64,000 nucleotides of DNA from Parelaphostrongylus tenuis (GCA_019055375.1 JAHQIW010000217.1:27806-91805), one strand, 5' to 3'. Counted from the stretch's first letter, positions 34,447 through 44,879 are shown. A program made the numbers and translations. The notes: a model not told the origin generated them from the letters alone.

Positions 34447-34876
34447 CGCTCAATTGCACATTTTCTTGCGGAAACCTTTTAAAACAACTTGCCTATACCT
34501 GTTTTAAAATGGAGCTGTCGTGGGAAGAAATTCGCCTGCTATTCATGCACGAATAGCACGTAGGGGAAAATGCTAATGAGACCGCGTGCAAGATTAATGG
34601 AGCTCTCTGTGAGCAGCCCGAGCACGACTGACTCTCCAGACTGTTCTCTGTAGCTTTGAACTTCGCCAACCACCTTCTTGCCGTCCTTTTCTACAACCGT
34701 ATCATCGCCTCAAGTTCCATTAATCTACGCGACGCGTCACTTGCGTTTCCTCGCCATATTCGTTCGTGGGTAACAAGCGAATTTGTTCCCACAACAGCTC
34801 CATCTTGAAGTAAATATAGGCATATCATATACTAAAATGTTCGCAAGAAAATGCGCGATTGAACAGCACTAAAACC
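34447..34876. mobile_element. Fold-back (MITE-like) element derived from a mariner 5' end
   Basis: Two inverted arms of about 170 bp surround a spacer of about 100 bp. The outer arms read GCTCAATTGCACATTTTCTT on the left and, reversed, GTTCAATCGCGCATTTTCTT on the right. Each arm also contains a copy of a mariner-type transposase start: MELSWEEIRLLFMHE at 34,509-34,553 and, on the - strand, MELLWEQIRLL ending near 34,760. So the element is an inverted duplication of the mariner terminal repeat plus the first codons of its gene. It needs transposase in trans. Confidence 0.8.
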
Positions 34877-34879
34877 GTG

Positions 34880-35424
34880 CTATTTTGATCACCTCTGATT
34901 TTGAAATTTGATGTTTATCGCTCTAATGTCATAATGCGGAACGACCTGATAAAAATCAGTCAAATGAAGCAAATATTCAAATATTACAAGTTCATTCGAA
35001 AATAATTGCTCGGATATGGATTTTGGATCACAGTGTCTCGTTGGTATAATGTAAGCGTGAACAAGCTCTCAATTTCAATTGCTGCATGATTCATGTCCTG
35101 AGTCCCCTTTCCCGTGTTATTCTCTTAGTTTTTTTTCTCCTGTTGTTTCATTTCAAATTATTAGGAGTGATCTCCAACGAATTAATTGATCTCCTAGCAA
35201 ATGATCTACATAGAATAGTCGATTCTATAGCAAGAGACTCGTTATTCGCGACAATTTCGCGCTCTGAAACTGATCGATGTGCAGGTTGAACTACGGTGGA
35301 GGTCACTGTGTCACTCGCTCTCCTCTCCTGCCCCCCACTAGCTCTCCTCTCCTGACCTCCACCAGCGCTGCCCCCCACCCACTTCCTTTGACAAACTTGA
35401 CGATCAGTCCGTCCGTTCGTCGTC
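34880..35424. other. Upstream region of ragC
   Basis: No exon is recognised. 35,285-35,425 is unusually C- and T-rich on the + strand (repeated CTCTCCTCTCCTG words) and leads to the acceptor at 35,434, so it probably contains the outron and promoter-proximal region of ragC. No TATA or initiator element can be named. Confidence 0.4.
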
Positions 35425-35434
35425 GACTCTCCAG
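35425..35434 (+). promoter_or_regulatory. Putative trans-splice (SL) acceptor of ragC
   Basis: GACTCTCCAG ends 6 bases upstream of the ATG at 35,441. Position and sequence fit spliced-leader addition and support this ATG as the start. Confidence 0.6.
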
Positions 35435-35440
35435 GATTAG

Positions 35441-36056
35441 ATGGCGGTCGCATTTCATGAGGAAGAAGACGAAGACGTCGGCGACTATTCGTACGGTTTG
35501 GACGATGCAAACGACGAGGAATCTCGACCGACGGTGGTCCTTATGGGACCGAAAAGGTGGTCGTTGTTTGTTCTGTTGACTGTAAACACATCTGTGCAGA
35601 TGTCGGCGTCATTATGTCATATGCATTGCGATCGTTCAGGCAGATCAAAGTTTTATTTCGACGAAAATTTGATTCGCAGTGCTCATTTGAACGCGTTTCG
35701 TTCATTCTTCTGACTATTCAAGAGCGATGATTTCCGCTGTGTTGTAAAACTTTCTACTGTTTTAGAAGTGGAAAGACTTCGATAAGAAAGGTTGTGTTCC
35801 AGAAAATGTCGCCTAATGAAACCCTATTCGTCGAAAGCACGGCTCGAGTCACTAAGGATGGTGGGTTATTGCTCTCTCCTCCCCCTCGATAAATTTTGTA
35901 ATAATCTGCTTTTTTGGAAGAGATCTGATCCCAAAACACAGGAATTTCTTCCAGTAATTGCTTCGTCGTTCATCAATTTCGAGACGTTAGAGTTTCCCGG
36001 TCAAATGGATCCTTTCGATAGCTCATTGGATCCGGTGGCGACATTCAAGCGATGTG
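35441..36056 (+). CDS. ragc-1: RagC/D-type small GTPase, N-terminal three exons (partial)
   Basis: RagC/D pairs with RagA/B on the lysosome and signals amino-acid sufficiency to TORC1. Three exons splice in frame. Exon 1, 35,441-35,556 (donor AAAAG before GTGGTC, phase 2), has an acidic N-terminus ([10 protein letters not shown]), then [11 protein letters not shown]. Exon 2, 35,766-35,860 (acceptor TTTTAG, donor GATG before GTGGGT, phase 1), completes the P-loop as [12 protein letters not shown] and continues [19 protein letters not shown]. Exon 3, 35,955-36,056 (acceptor TTTCTTCCAG, donor TGTG before GTCAGT), gives [19 protein letters not shown]...[14 protein letters not shown] and the FPGQ of G3 are hallmarks of RagC/D. 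G3 reads EFPG where DFPG is usual. The 104 residues are about a quarter of the usual 400. The next exon (VFVIDAQ region) was not found before the satellite at 46.4 kb, so the gene is cut off, probably by misassembly or a very long intron. Confidence 0.92.
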
Positions 36057-36059
36057 GTC

Positions 36060-36485
36060 AGTATTCTTAACTTGAGCATTTCTGATTTTTCTGCTATCAG
36101 TACGATATCTGGTACTTGTCTGGCTACTCAAGTCTTAGACGGCGATGAATGAATGTTCGGCTTCACTCGATGCGCGAGGATTTTCCATAGGAGTCTTAGT
36201 AATCTTCCGAAAGTTAAAATCTGGCTACAGCCCTACATGACTGATTTCGCAAAACACCCTTTTATAACGCTGTAAAATTCAAAATAAAATTAAGTTTTAC
36301 ATGACCACGTGTTTTTTTCTGTTATCCCGCTTATGTCTCGCAGGACAAAAGTCCTTCCTCAAAATGTCAGTTTTATTTCGATAGCACAAGTCTCCAAGAA
36401 CTCAAAAATGTGTTTGCGTTTTGGAAAAGCTCTTTTGATAGTGTTGTTGGGAAAGGAAAACATTTGTGCTTTGCACCTCGCCACG
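36060..36485. other. Intron 3 of ragC, start
   Basis: No further ragC exon is recognised. A reverse-oriented piece of repeat R (ending in AAATCTGGCTACAGCCCTAC) lies at about 36,195-36,235. Confidence 0.5.
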
Positions 36486-36489
36486 GAGA

Positions 36490-39480
36490 GCTTTTTCTTT
36501 GAATTATTAGTAATCATTCGATAGCGTAGGTTTTAGTGATTCCAACGTTGCACTTATTTTCTGGAAAAGACCGTTTTACTAAACTGTAGCATGGAAAATA
36601 AGATCGAGCTTCACGTATTCGGCGAGGTTGTTTTCGGCCAACTCACGGGCGACGCTATCGGTGGATGTCTTGACAGGTTAGATATCTGGGGTGCAACTTA
36701 CTTTCAAATGGGAATTTTTCCTCTATTTTGGAAGAAACCCTAGCTGAAACGATTGGCTCAGATACTACGAAAATTTCTCTACACGTTCATATGCTTTTTG
36801 CGCTTCCAGCGAATTATATGCGTGAGAAAATGAAAGTGCGCAGAGGATGTGAAACACAATTTCATTTTAAATGCTACACCGTTATGAATTGGCTTTTTCG
36901 AAAACCAGCCACTTACATCTTTAGCCAGAGATTTAAGCTCTCGAATGATTACTAAAACTCCCATTAAACGTTCTTGTCTAGCGAATGAGGTCGAATTTTC
37001 ATTTATCACCGTCTAACATATTTGTACCTTTGTCTGTTATTTGGTTACAAATGAAGATTTGACCCCTTTTCAATGAACAAAGGATTTTATTGCACTTTCA
37101 GTAATCTTTCAAAAACTCAAATTTCTGGCTACGGCGCTGTATGCTGCATATTCGAAAAAGTCTTTTATAACGTTGTCAGAAAGAAAACATTTGTGATTTA
37201 AGCACGCCTATTACTCAGGACAAAACTGTTCCTTGGAACTTTGAGTAATCGTTCGATAGCGTAAGTTTCGGTGATTCCAATTCTGCGCTTAATTTCTCGA
37301 AATATCTCTTCACTGCAATGTGTCAGGGAAAATCAAATTGAGTTTCACATACGTGGGAGTGGTTTTTTGGTTAAAGCGTGGATTGGGCACAGGCAGAGAG
37401 AGGGAGAGGCGAGGGGATACCGGCCGTGAATTCCAGGAGACCGATTGATCGGTCGCGTTGGGGCGACACGTGAAATGCGAGTTTTGTCATTCAGTCGGAG
37501 TTTTTTCTATGGTTTGAAAGAAACTCCCGATAGAACGTATGACTCTGATACTACCAGATTTCCTCTAGACGTCTATATGCTTTTCGTGGCTTTAGGGAAG
37601 TAACAGTAAATGAAAGTGGCGGGTGTGAAGCGTAATTCAGTTTCGAATGTTACAGTGTTATAAAAGGGGCTTTTCAAAAGAGAACCCGCAACGCAGCAGC
37701 GAGAGATTTGTGCTTTCGATTAATCACAAACACTCTTATGAAAAAATCCTTTCCAGGGAATGGGGATGAATGTTCATTTGTCGTCATATAACAGACATGT
37801 GCTGGATTAGTTTCAGAATTTATTTTATTGATTTTTTTATTTCATTTTTCTTAATTTCGTTAACATAGGAAAGATGTCCTTCTGAGGTAGTGTATCAAGA
37901 TAATTGAGAAACTTGTGCTGTAGGACAGAGCGAAGATCGAATGTGTTGTGTAATTTGACCCTTTCAGGCCAAGCTCTTTTTGCTGGGGAACCTTTTCTCC
38001 TAGACTTCTAGTAATCATCCGGTAGCTCTACCTCCACAGCTTCAATACTTCAATTGGTTTTCGAATTAGCTGGATTGATGTTTCACACTCGATTCAATTT
38101 TTTTGCTCGACTAGGAGCTGTGGATGGTTTTTTAGCCAAAATTAGAATATGCATTAAGATCGTAAATCTTGATGATACCGAAATTAAATTTGGGTATTGA
38201 AAGGATCGCTTTAGGATGACGTAAAAATGAAAAGAAATTTAGATCACCCGTTATCGGGCAAGGATTGACCGAATGGGCCTCTTTTGCTAGACAAAGACTT
38301 TCCATTGGACTTTTAGAAATTATTTGAAAGCTTAAACTGCGGAGTACTCAGAACTGCACTTTTCTTTCCAAACGCTTTCTTACAGCGGTGAGGCATTCAA
38401 AATGAAATGAGTTGCGCGTTATTGCGTGGATTTTTGTTAGTTATTTAGAAATTTTTCCTCCTTTTCGCAGTGATTTCTAGGTTTATCGTACTGAAATTTT
38501 AGAAGAAACTTTACTCTACCGATCTTATACTCAAGCTTCTCATTTTCATTATATATTGCCTAATAAACGCGCTACTGAACCTAGGCCTATGCTTTAGGTG
38601 CCTAAAGCCTGACCATGAAAAGCATGTGACGTGCAGAGGAAATGTTTAATTGTCAGAGTCATATGTTTCATTTGATTTTTTGTCAAAGCGGAGAAAAATC
38701 CCAAATAATAACAAAAATGCACATCACATGTGAACTGCGCCTGCGCGGTCTCTCGATCGCAGTTATCGATCCGTACTCACTACACACCCTAGTCGACTTA
38801 TTTTCTCTGCTACAGTGCAGTAAAGTAGTCTTCTAAGAAAACAAGCCTACTGTACAAGGCCGTTTTTCGAAAGCCTTTGTATAACACTTCAGCAAAAAGA
38901 AAACATTCATGTTTCACAAGCGCATATTTCTCGCGGGACAGAGCTCTTCCTTTAGACTATTAGTAATAATTTGATAGCGTAGATTCAACGATTTCAATGC
39001 TGTGTTTACTATTTTCTGGAAAGACCGTTTTTCTGCAGTGTAGAGGGGAAACAAGATCGAGTTCCACATATTCGATGCGCTCGTTTAGCGCCCGATCTAC
39101 GGTCGGCGTGTCTCGCGGCCGTAGATTCGATGCGGCGTCCCGCTATCGAGCGACGAAGTACGTTGGTTCGTCACATGTGTAGAGCAATTTTTGTCATTCG
39201 ACTAGGAATTTTGTCGCCGCTTCGAAAGAAGCTCTAGATGAAACATGTCACTCTGATACTAAGAGATTTTCTCTAGACATTGATCTGCTTTTCGTGCTTC
39301 TAGCGAAGTAATAATAAAATTGCACGGCCGATGTAAAATATAGTTTTACTTCGAATTTTACAGCGTTATAGAAGGGTGTTTTCAAAAAATGGCCATGTGG
39401 CACTCTAGCTAGAGATCTAACCTTTGGAATGATTACTAACACTCCTACGAAAGAGCTTTGTCGAGCGAGTTGGATCGTTC
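36490..39480 (+). repeat. Array of repeat R, about 0.75-kb units, in the presumed ragC intron
   Basis: A block beginning TCGATAGCGTAGGTTTTAG and followed by GATTCCAACGTTGCAC, TTTCTGGAAAAGACCG and an AAGATCGAGCTTCACG segment starts near 36,515, 37,252, 38,010 (diverged), 38,330 (diverged) and 38,970. Each good unit continues to CTGATACTA, TTTCTCTA.AC, a GCTTTT.GCGCTTC..GCGA segment, CGTTATAGAAGGG-like sequence and ends AATGATTACTAA. Spacing of 737 and about 760 bp shows tandem duplication. Short GC-rich insets (36,640-36,660, 37,390-37,450, 39,070-39,130) sit at the same place in three units but differ from each other. No protein frame is shared. Confidence 0.8.
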
Positions 39481-39489
39481 CTTCATCCC

Positions 39490-40290
39490 GTGATGTCTAA
39501 CGGAAAACTTACGGCCTTTTCATCTCTTTGACCACCGTCTTCTAGCACCTAGCAACCTGCTTACCACAAAGAATTGTCTTTTCTGTAATCAACCTTCAAC
39601 CAAAATTTATGACGAATACATGGTTTTTCACCTTGTCAACAGCTTGGTCGTCGACATTGTCGTCGATGGAACAGGAATTCCCAGCTTTATCTACAGACAT
39701 GACAGAGGCTTCTCATCGAAATATTTATTATGACATGCTTATCTTTGCAACTTTTACGATCATGAACTTTACACTAGTCTGTAAAGAGTTGACTCTTTTT
39801 GCGTAAAACTTAGCATAAATGGAGGAGGAAATCTTTCAGAAGCAGTTAGGCGGACTAGGTCTCTGGGGGTACTGACGGGAGGCCACAAGCATATGCACGT
39901 GGCTACACAAGTTCTTTAGAAAGGTAGAAACTGGACAGGGTGAAGGAAATAGTTTTGGAGGCATACAACTTAGAAGACCTACCTAGAGAACTTAAAATCA
40001 GTGCGAAATCATACTGTCTTTCAAAAATCGACAGGATAGTAGCGAATATTGAGTGGATAATAAAGTGAAGGGGAAGTGGAAAAGGTTGAAGAAAACTTAT
40101 TTAGAGTATTTAATTGAATAAAAAGTGTGGAACACCCAAATTAATGACGATAGAGCTAAGTATCGGTTATAATATTGTAAGGATTTCAACTCTTGATTAC
40201 ACCCATTGATCAGAAAACTGTTGAGAATTATTGATGATCTGGCATTATCTGAAGTGTTCACTTCCATTTTTTGACGAACAATTCATAACT
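39490..40290. other. No gene called; one coding-like relic
   Basis: 39,840-40,075 (+) shows GGLGLWGY, then WLHKFFRKVETG and EAYNLEDLPRELKISAKS in shifting frames. It could be the end of a decayed LINE, but I cannot place it. The remainder is AT-rich. Confidence 0.35.
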
Positions 40291-40293
40291 TTG

Positions 40294-40597
40294 AAGAGCA
40301 CATGTGGCTCAGTGGTTAGAGGTTATCTGCGTCCCACACGAGTTCAATAATTTTCGATCTCGCGCTCTTGACTCACCTAGCCATCCATCCCTCCGGTGTC
40401 GGTAAGTTGGGACCAAACTGGTCTCAGACTTGTACTGGAGGATAAGCAGCACTGAGTCGGTTTTTTCCGGAGGCCTCCGCGAGTTATTGCAAAGGAGAGA
40501 TATGCATTTAATCACCACAAACTAAGTTAAAAATTAAAGACGAATGCATGGCACATCCCTCAGGGATTGATCAACGCCGAGAGCCTTATCCTTTACC
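40294..40597 (+). repeat. tRNA-derived SINE, family A, copy 5
   Basis: A full-length copy with A box GTGGCTCAGTGGTTAGAGG, a B-box position reading TTTTCGATCTCGCGC (first G lost), CATCCATCCCTCC, TGGTCTCAGACTTG, GAGGCCTCCGCGAG and the tail GAAGACGAATGCATGG, then GATTGATCAACGCCGAGAGC. Confidence 0.92.
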
Positions 40598-40648
40598 CTT
40601 CTATGATAACCTTGAGAAGACTGCCTGCAGCGCATTGTCTTGATGAGA

Positions 40649-40938
40649 AGAGCGCGTGTGATGCAATGGTTAGGCTCTGCAACACATAATTGATCAATCG
40701 ATGGTGGATGGTTCGCTCCCGCGTTCAAGGCTCGCCAAGCCTTAGATCCCTTAGGAGTCGGTGAGGCGGTACCAAACTTGTTTGGGAGTATTGCAATACT
40801 GCTTGATTCATCGGTAGGCCACCACGAGGCATCGTAGAGGTCAGATAGACATCCAATCATCTGCAAACAATCCTACGAGTGGAAACGAATGCATGGCTGG
40901 CGAATCTTTGGGGATTGCTTAACGCCGAAAGCTTTATC
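40649..40938 (+). repeat. tRNA-derived SINE, family A, copy 6 (variant)
   Basis: Follows copy 5 by about 50 bp in the same orientation but is a diverged variant: A box GTGTGATGCAATGGTTAGG, B box GATGGTTCGCTCCCGCG, GTTTGGGAGTATTGCAATAC and a tail GATTGCTTAACGCCGAAAGC. The differences from copy 5 show separate insertion rather than recent duplication. Confidence 0.88.
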
Positions 40939-40939
40939 A

Positions 40940-41515
40940 TGTCATCCTGTGTATGATTACTTTTGGATACCTTACATGATAAGACAATGCCAGAACTAAA
41001 AGATTCATAATGTTGTAATAATCTTTGTACAACTGATTATAATTGACAAAATGCCATTAGCAATCGGACTACGTAGTAAACACTTGCTTTTTCATACGAA
41101 GTAGCTTTATATAGAGAAGGAACATGGGAGGGTTTGTAGAGGGATATGGGTCATCAAAGTAGGGAATAATCTTAGGAGTTTGTGCAGAACGAGAAAAAAA
41201 CCTTAAATAAATACGAAATTACGGAAGTAGTACGCAACTTGCGAAATGCAACGCGAGCGGCGATCTCAACTATACGGTACCGAAAGGGTTGCGTAACCAG
41301 CCACACCCCATTACGTGGGAGTTATGCTTCAGTCTTCCATTCCTCGAAAAACTTCCTCAGGGCCAAGACTTTGTCTCTGTTTTATTTTCTACGCGCTATT
41401 TAACTGTGACTCTTCCAGTTGTTATGGTTGATCTTGCACGATAATGCACCTTTCTAAAGCTGTATAGAGACGACCAATACCTATGAAACACATTAAACAA
41501 GTCCGTTAAGACGAT
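40940..41515. other. No gene seen
   Basis: AT-rich. The open frame 41,182-41,403 (+) is basic at first and unassigned. Confidence 0.5.
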
Positions 41516-41784
41516 TTATCTAATGAGATACTAATAAGAAAACTGATAGGAATCCGATTAGTTATTCTGTCTACCCGGTATTCAGAGTTTTGTTGAACGA
41601 AATTAGTATTATACAAATGGAACTAAATAGAGTGTTCTTGATGTAGATCTGACTTTGGTTTGATACATGGACGTCTTGGGATTACTACTTACTTTAAGTC
41701 GCGATTTGATTGTGTTTATCGAAGGATATACAAGAGTATAATATCTTCAACTATAAATCCAACAATGTTGAGACAAATACAAGG

Positions 41785-41983
41785 AGAACCGAGAGAACTG
41801 ACTTCAAAAATATCGAAAGACGACGGGTTCTGCCCGACTGACGAGTCTGTAAAGACGAAACACGTGTATCGGGCTGTACAAGAGCCCTCAGCAGACCACA
41901 TGACATGTTGGCTCAAATAATAATGAAAGGATCTATTGAAATTTGAGCGTGGTCTTAATAAAGCACTCGAAGGAAAGGTACAA
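41785..41983 (+). mobile_element. 199-bp retrozyme-like insertion with hammerhead ribozyme
   Basis: The insertion is flanked by perfect 12-nt direct repeats, ACAAATACAAGG at 41,773-41,784 and at 41,984-41,995. The duplicate locus at 42,381-42,400 reads ACGGAAATACGAAGCTTTGG, with no insertion, which defines the empty site. Inside are a hammerhead ribozyme (41,832-41,874), a TGTACAAGAGCCCTC segment and a 3' part AAATTTGAGCGTGGTCTTAA. There is no coding capacity. Size, ribozyme type and target duplication fit a monomeric animal retrozyme, a small non-autonomous element thought to be moved by Penelope-like machinery. A degraded Penelope-like element is present at 26.5 kb. Naming it a retrozyme is an inference from these features. 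Confidence 0.8.
41832..41874 (+). ncRNA. Hammerhead ribozyme, family A, intact
   Basis: All conserved parts are present. Stem I GCCCGA (41,832-41,837) pairs perfectly with TCGGGC (41,869-41,874). The core is CTGACGA (41,838-41,844). Stem II GTCT (41,845-41,848) pairs with AGAC (41,853-41,856) across a GTAA loop. GAA is at 41,857-41,859, and stem III is the palindrome ACACGTGT (41,860-41,867) with the A15.1-U16.1 pair. The expected cleavage is after A41868. The open stem I and the very short, loopless stem III match the minimal type I hammerheads of Penelope-like elements and retrozymes, which are known to work best as dimers or tandem copies. Confidence 0.88.
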
Positions 41984-42535
41984 ACAAATACAAGGCTTTG
42001 GACTTTGGGCGGCAGTTGAGCCCGCCTCTCATCCTTTCCGGGATCACGTGCTGATCACTGCACTACCAGGGCACCCGTCTTGCTGTCACCTTTCCCGCTA
42101 TACAAGGTATCGATTTGGTTGACGAAATACCATTAAGGGAATCGATAGGAATCCGACTAGATATCTTATTCATCCAGTGCTTTTAGAGTTTTGTTGAACG
42201 AGATTAGTACACTACAGATGGAATTGGATAGAGAGTTTTTAGCTTAGATCTAAGAGGGTTTGGTTCAATAAATGAATATTGCGAAATTTACGCCGTGCTT
42301 GTAATTCGCTGTGATTCTATTTGTTTTTCAACGGGTATACAAGAGGATGACTTGTTGTAACTATAAGTCCTATAATGTTGACGGAAATACGAAGCTTTGG
42401 ACTTTGGGCGGGAGTTGAGCTGGTCTTAGCCTATGCGGGATTGCGTTTGACCGCGTGCTCATCACTGCACCACTGCCAGGGCCCCTGTTTTTCTGTCACT
42501 CTTCCCGCGATACAAGGTATCGATTTAGTCGGTAA

Positions 42536-42862
42536 ACAATTATTAGCGGTTTGGTCTGGTAAGCACATGTCAGCACATTGAAACCCAATTGTATCGCAGT
42601 ATTGGTGATAGCACAACAGAAGGCCTCGAGGGTGCAGTGGTTGATACGCGCCCCCGGATAGGGTATCCTGTAGGGTTCAGCCCACCACCAGAGGTTTGAA
42701 ATTTTGCATTTAGCTTAACATTTTTGGATATACAGATATAATTTCATGCCACTGTGGACAAAGTAGTCAAGCAATTGCAGTGCACAGTACCTTTTCTTTA
42801 TAAGAGGATCCGAGGTTATTATAATAGTATTTATTGAATATATATCTATTTTGTTTAGTTAT
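42536..42862. other. No gene seen; tRNA-like SINE fragment
   Basis: 42,623-42,695 has CTCGAGGGTGCAGTGGTTGA (A-box-like) and GTAGGGTTCAGCCCACC, perhaps a third tRNA-headed family. The remainder is AT-rich. Confidence 0.4.
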
Positions 42863-42864
42863 TC

Positions 42865-43060
42865 TATCCGTCATCACAATTTTTTAATGTGCGGATCCCA
42901 GTGCTTCTAGCATCCGAATCGTTTTTCGTCTTTTTCTTGAATGACGTAGAATATCGAGGATAGCCTGGCTGTGTGTTGACTGCTGGAGAGTGTTGGAGGA
43001 TGGAGCTGAGCTCCACATGCGCCGCGGCTAGAATCACAACCACTAGGCCACGACGCCCCA
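42865..43060 (-). repeat. tRNA-headed SINE-like repeat, family B, copy 2
   Basis: Reverse copy. On the - strand it begins TGGGGCGTCGTGGCCTAGTG, then has GAGCTCAGCTCCATCC, CAGGCTATCCTCGATA, TACGTCATTCAAGAAAAAGA and a 3' part with GATCCGCACATT. It is somewhat shorter than copies 1 and 3. Confidence 0.85.
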
Positions 43061-43109
43061 TTGAATATATACTTATTTGTGATATCATATTTTTCATATG
43101 CCTGATAAT

Positions 43110-43185
43110 CATTATTTGAGCCACTGTTCCATTGAAATTTGAGCTGTGGTCTTAAGAAAACACTCGAAATGAAAGACATATTTTT
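43110..43185 (+). repeat. 3' end fragment of hammerhead-element family A
   Basis: TTGAAATTTGAGCTGTGGTC and TTAAGAAAACACTCGAA match the end of the 199-bp element at 41,935-41,970. No ribozyme is attached. Confidence 0.6.
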
Positions 43186-43219
43186 CATATTTATTCATTT
43201 ACTATTGCAGTAATGAAAA

Positions 43220-43508
43220 GGATAAAGGATAAAGTTTTCGGCGTTCGATCATTCCCTGAGGGATGCGCCATGTATTCCTCTTCAACTTTGAACTTTGTTT
43301 GAAGTGATTGAGTGCAGTTGTGGCCTTTATAATGATTTGCGATGGCCTATCGAGGTATCAGGTCAGTGCTATTATCCTCCCAGACAAGTCTTATACCAAT
43401 TTACAGACATCGGAGGGACGGAAGGTATGGTGAGCCACGAACGCGAAATCGAACCATCGACCACGAGCGCGATGCAGCGCACCTCTAACCGCTGCGGCAC
43501 ATGCGCTC
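43220..43508 (-). repeat. tRNA-derived SINE, family A, copy 7
   Basis: Reverse full-length copy. On the - strand the head reads GAGCGCATGTGCCGCAGCGG, then TTAGAGGTGC, with B box GATGGTTCGATTTCGCG. The tail (left end) reads GAATGATCGAACGCCGAAAA. The A and B boxes are both well kept. Confidence 0.92.
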
Positions 43509-43509
43509 C

Positions 43510-44345
43510 TTTCTTGATTTCAGAATATATAAACGCCATACGCTCCCACTCATAATCTTATGTGATTTGCTAGCTTTTTTCGTCATTTGACAGTAATGGC
43601 TCCTTGAAACTCCATCATTCAGTCATCCAGTGGAGAAGAATTGCTGACCTAAGTGTCACAAAATAAACTACGTAGGTGAAGCAGACCGTCCAGCCTTGCC
43701 ACGCTGGGGGATAGAGATGCAAAGGAGGTGGGTTGGCGGTTTCCGAAAGGAATAACCCTTTTGCAGACGTCGCTCTGGCGGTTAGCGCGGACGATTATGA
43801 ATAGCGCTGGCGCGGAGCCTCTTAAAGGTAATATGGTGCGGGTTTTCTTATGGAATTTTTGCTTTCATTTCGTGATTAAGTTTGATTTCATCGTCACTGA
43901 AGGGGTTAAATGTGATAGAACAAACTTCATCAAAGCTATTGATAGTCGAAACAGTGCCGACACTTCTTCTTAAACTCCTCTTTCGAAGTGGAAAACCAGA
44001 AGCATATTAAAAGGTCATAATCCAATGACATTTGTCCTTTTCCTTTTATGTAGAAAAAAAATTCCGATCTGTATCAATAGAAATCAATGAATGCTTTGTC
44101 ATTTTTTTTTTATTTGAATTCCTTACTTTTGTCTTTTTGCAACGATGCGGTTTTCTCGTCAGAAAACGAGGACTTTACGAAGCATTGGCAGCGACTTTAC
44201 TTCAGTTATCTTTGGAAAAGTCTCATTGGTATTCCATTATTTTATGACGACAATAGTTGTTGAAAATACTCAATTAGTCGGGTTTCTATAGATCCAATAA
44301 TTCTTATGTTCTTAGTGTTTTTTTTTTTCAATGTTTTGATGTTTT
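43510..44345. other. No gene called; one splice-bounded open stretch
   Basis: 43,770-43,830 (+) lies between CCCTTTTGCAG and an AAAGGTAATA donor-like site, is GC-rich, and in one frame reads SLWRLARTIMNSAGAEPL. 44,158-44,217 (+) follows TTTTCTCGTCAG and reads RGLYEALAATLLQLSLEK. Either could be an exon, but neither matches the missing ragC region in frame or sequence. Confidence 0.3.
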
Positions 44346-44347
44346 AT

Positions 44348-44600
44348 GGGGTGCCGTAGCCGAGCGGTTGATGCTAGTTGCAGCGCACATGGAGCCGAGC
44401 CCAGCCCCCAACATTCTCCGACAGTCAATAAGAACTCCTTATGAAGTGATACATCCTGGCTATCCTCGAAATTGCAAGGAAACTCCGCTCAACCACTATT
44501 ATACGTCATTCAAGAAGAAGACCACAGACAAGTCGAATGCTAGAACTAGTGGGATCCCCACATCAAAAATTGTGATGACAGGTCTTGTAGATATATAAAT
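44348..44600 (+). repeat. tRNA-headed SINE-like repeat, family B, copy 3
   Basis: Begins GGGGTGCCGTAGCCGAGCGG, the clearest tRNA-like head of the family. It has CCTGGCTATCCTCGAAATTG, TACGTCATTCAAGAAGAAGA and the tail TAGATATATAAATAAG. Copy 4 follows at once in the opposite orientation. Confidence 0.85.
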
Positions 44601-44639
44601 AAGAAATTTGATGCTTCAGAACCCGTTATCGCATTTTCT

Positions 44640-44862
44640 TGTTGCGTGGATCCCAGTACTTTTGGCATTCCCTTCGTCTTTCCTCGTCTTTTTGAACGTC
44701 GTAGAATTCCGGTCGAGCATGTCTCATTGCAATCTCGAAGATAGCCCGGCTGTGGCGTTCCATAGGGCTTTTTTGATGACTACCGGAGGGTGTTGGGGTG
44801 CGCAGCTCGACTCCACGCTTGTCTTGACGAACACCGCAACCACTCGTCCGCGGCGAAACCCC
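44640..44862 (-). repeat. tRNA-headed SINE-like repeat, family B, copy 4
   Basis: Reverse copy tail-to-tail with copy 3, the two together forming an imperfect palindrome of about 500 bp. On the - strand: GGGGTTTCGCCGCGGACGAG head, GAGCTGCGCACCCC, AGCCGGGCTATCTTCGAGAT-like block and ACGACGTTCAAAAAGACGAG. Confidence 0.82.
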
Positions 44863-44879
44863 GTGTTTCAGATATATCT

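Larger units (their letters stand above)
41524..42535 (+). repeat. Direct duplication of a roughly 400-bp segment
   Basis: Copy 1 (41,524-42,118) and copy 2 (42,122-42,535) share GATAGGAATCCGA.TAG, AGAGTTTTGTTGAACGA.A, GGTATACAAGAG-like words, a TATAA.GTTGA.. block, GCTTTGGACTTTGGGCGG, GAGTTGAGC and ATACAAGGTATCGATTT. They are about 80% alike, so the duplication is old. Copy 1 is longer because of the 199-bp hammerhead insertion at 41,785-41,983. Confidence 0.85.

Noticed and set aside
40294..40360. tRNA gene at SINE heads (A and B boxes present)
   Set aside because: No acceptor stem or full cloverleaf, and the boxes are followed by the same repeat body in every copy.
44158..44217. Possible next ragC exon (reads RGLYEALAATLLQL after a TTTTCTCGTCAG acceptor)
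   Set aside because: Only a loose likeness to the RagC region after VIDAQ. The preceding VFVIDAQ segment is absent and the phase cannot be matched to exon 3.
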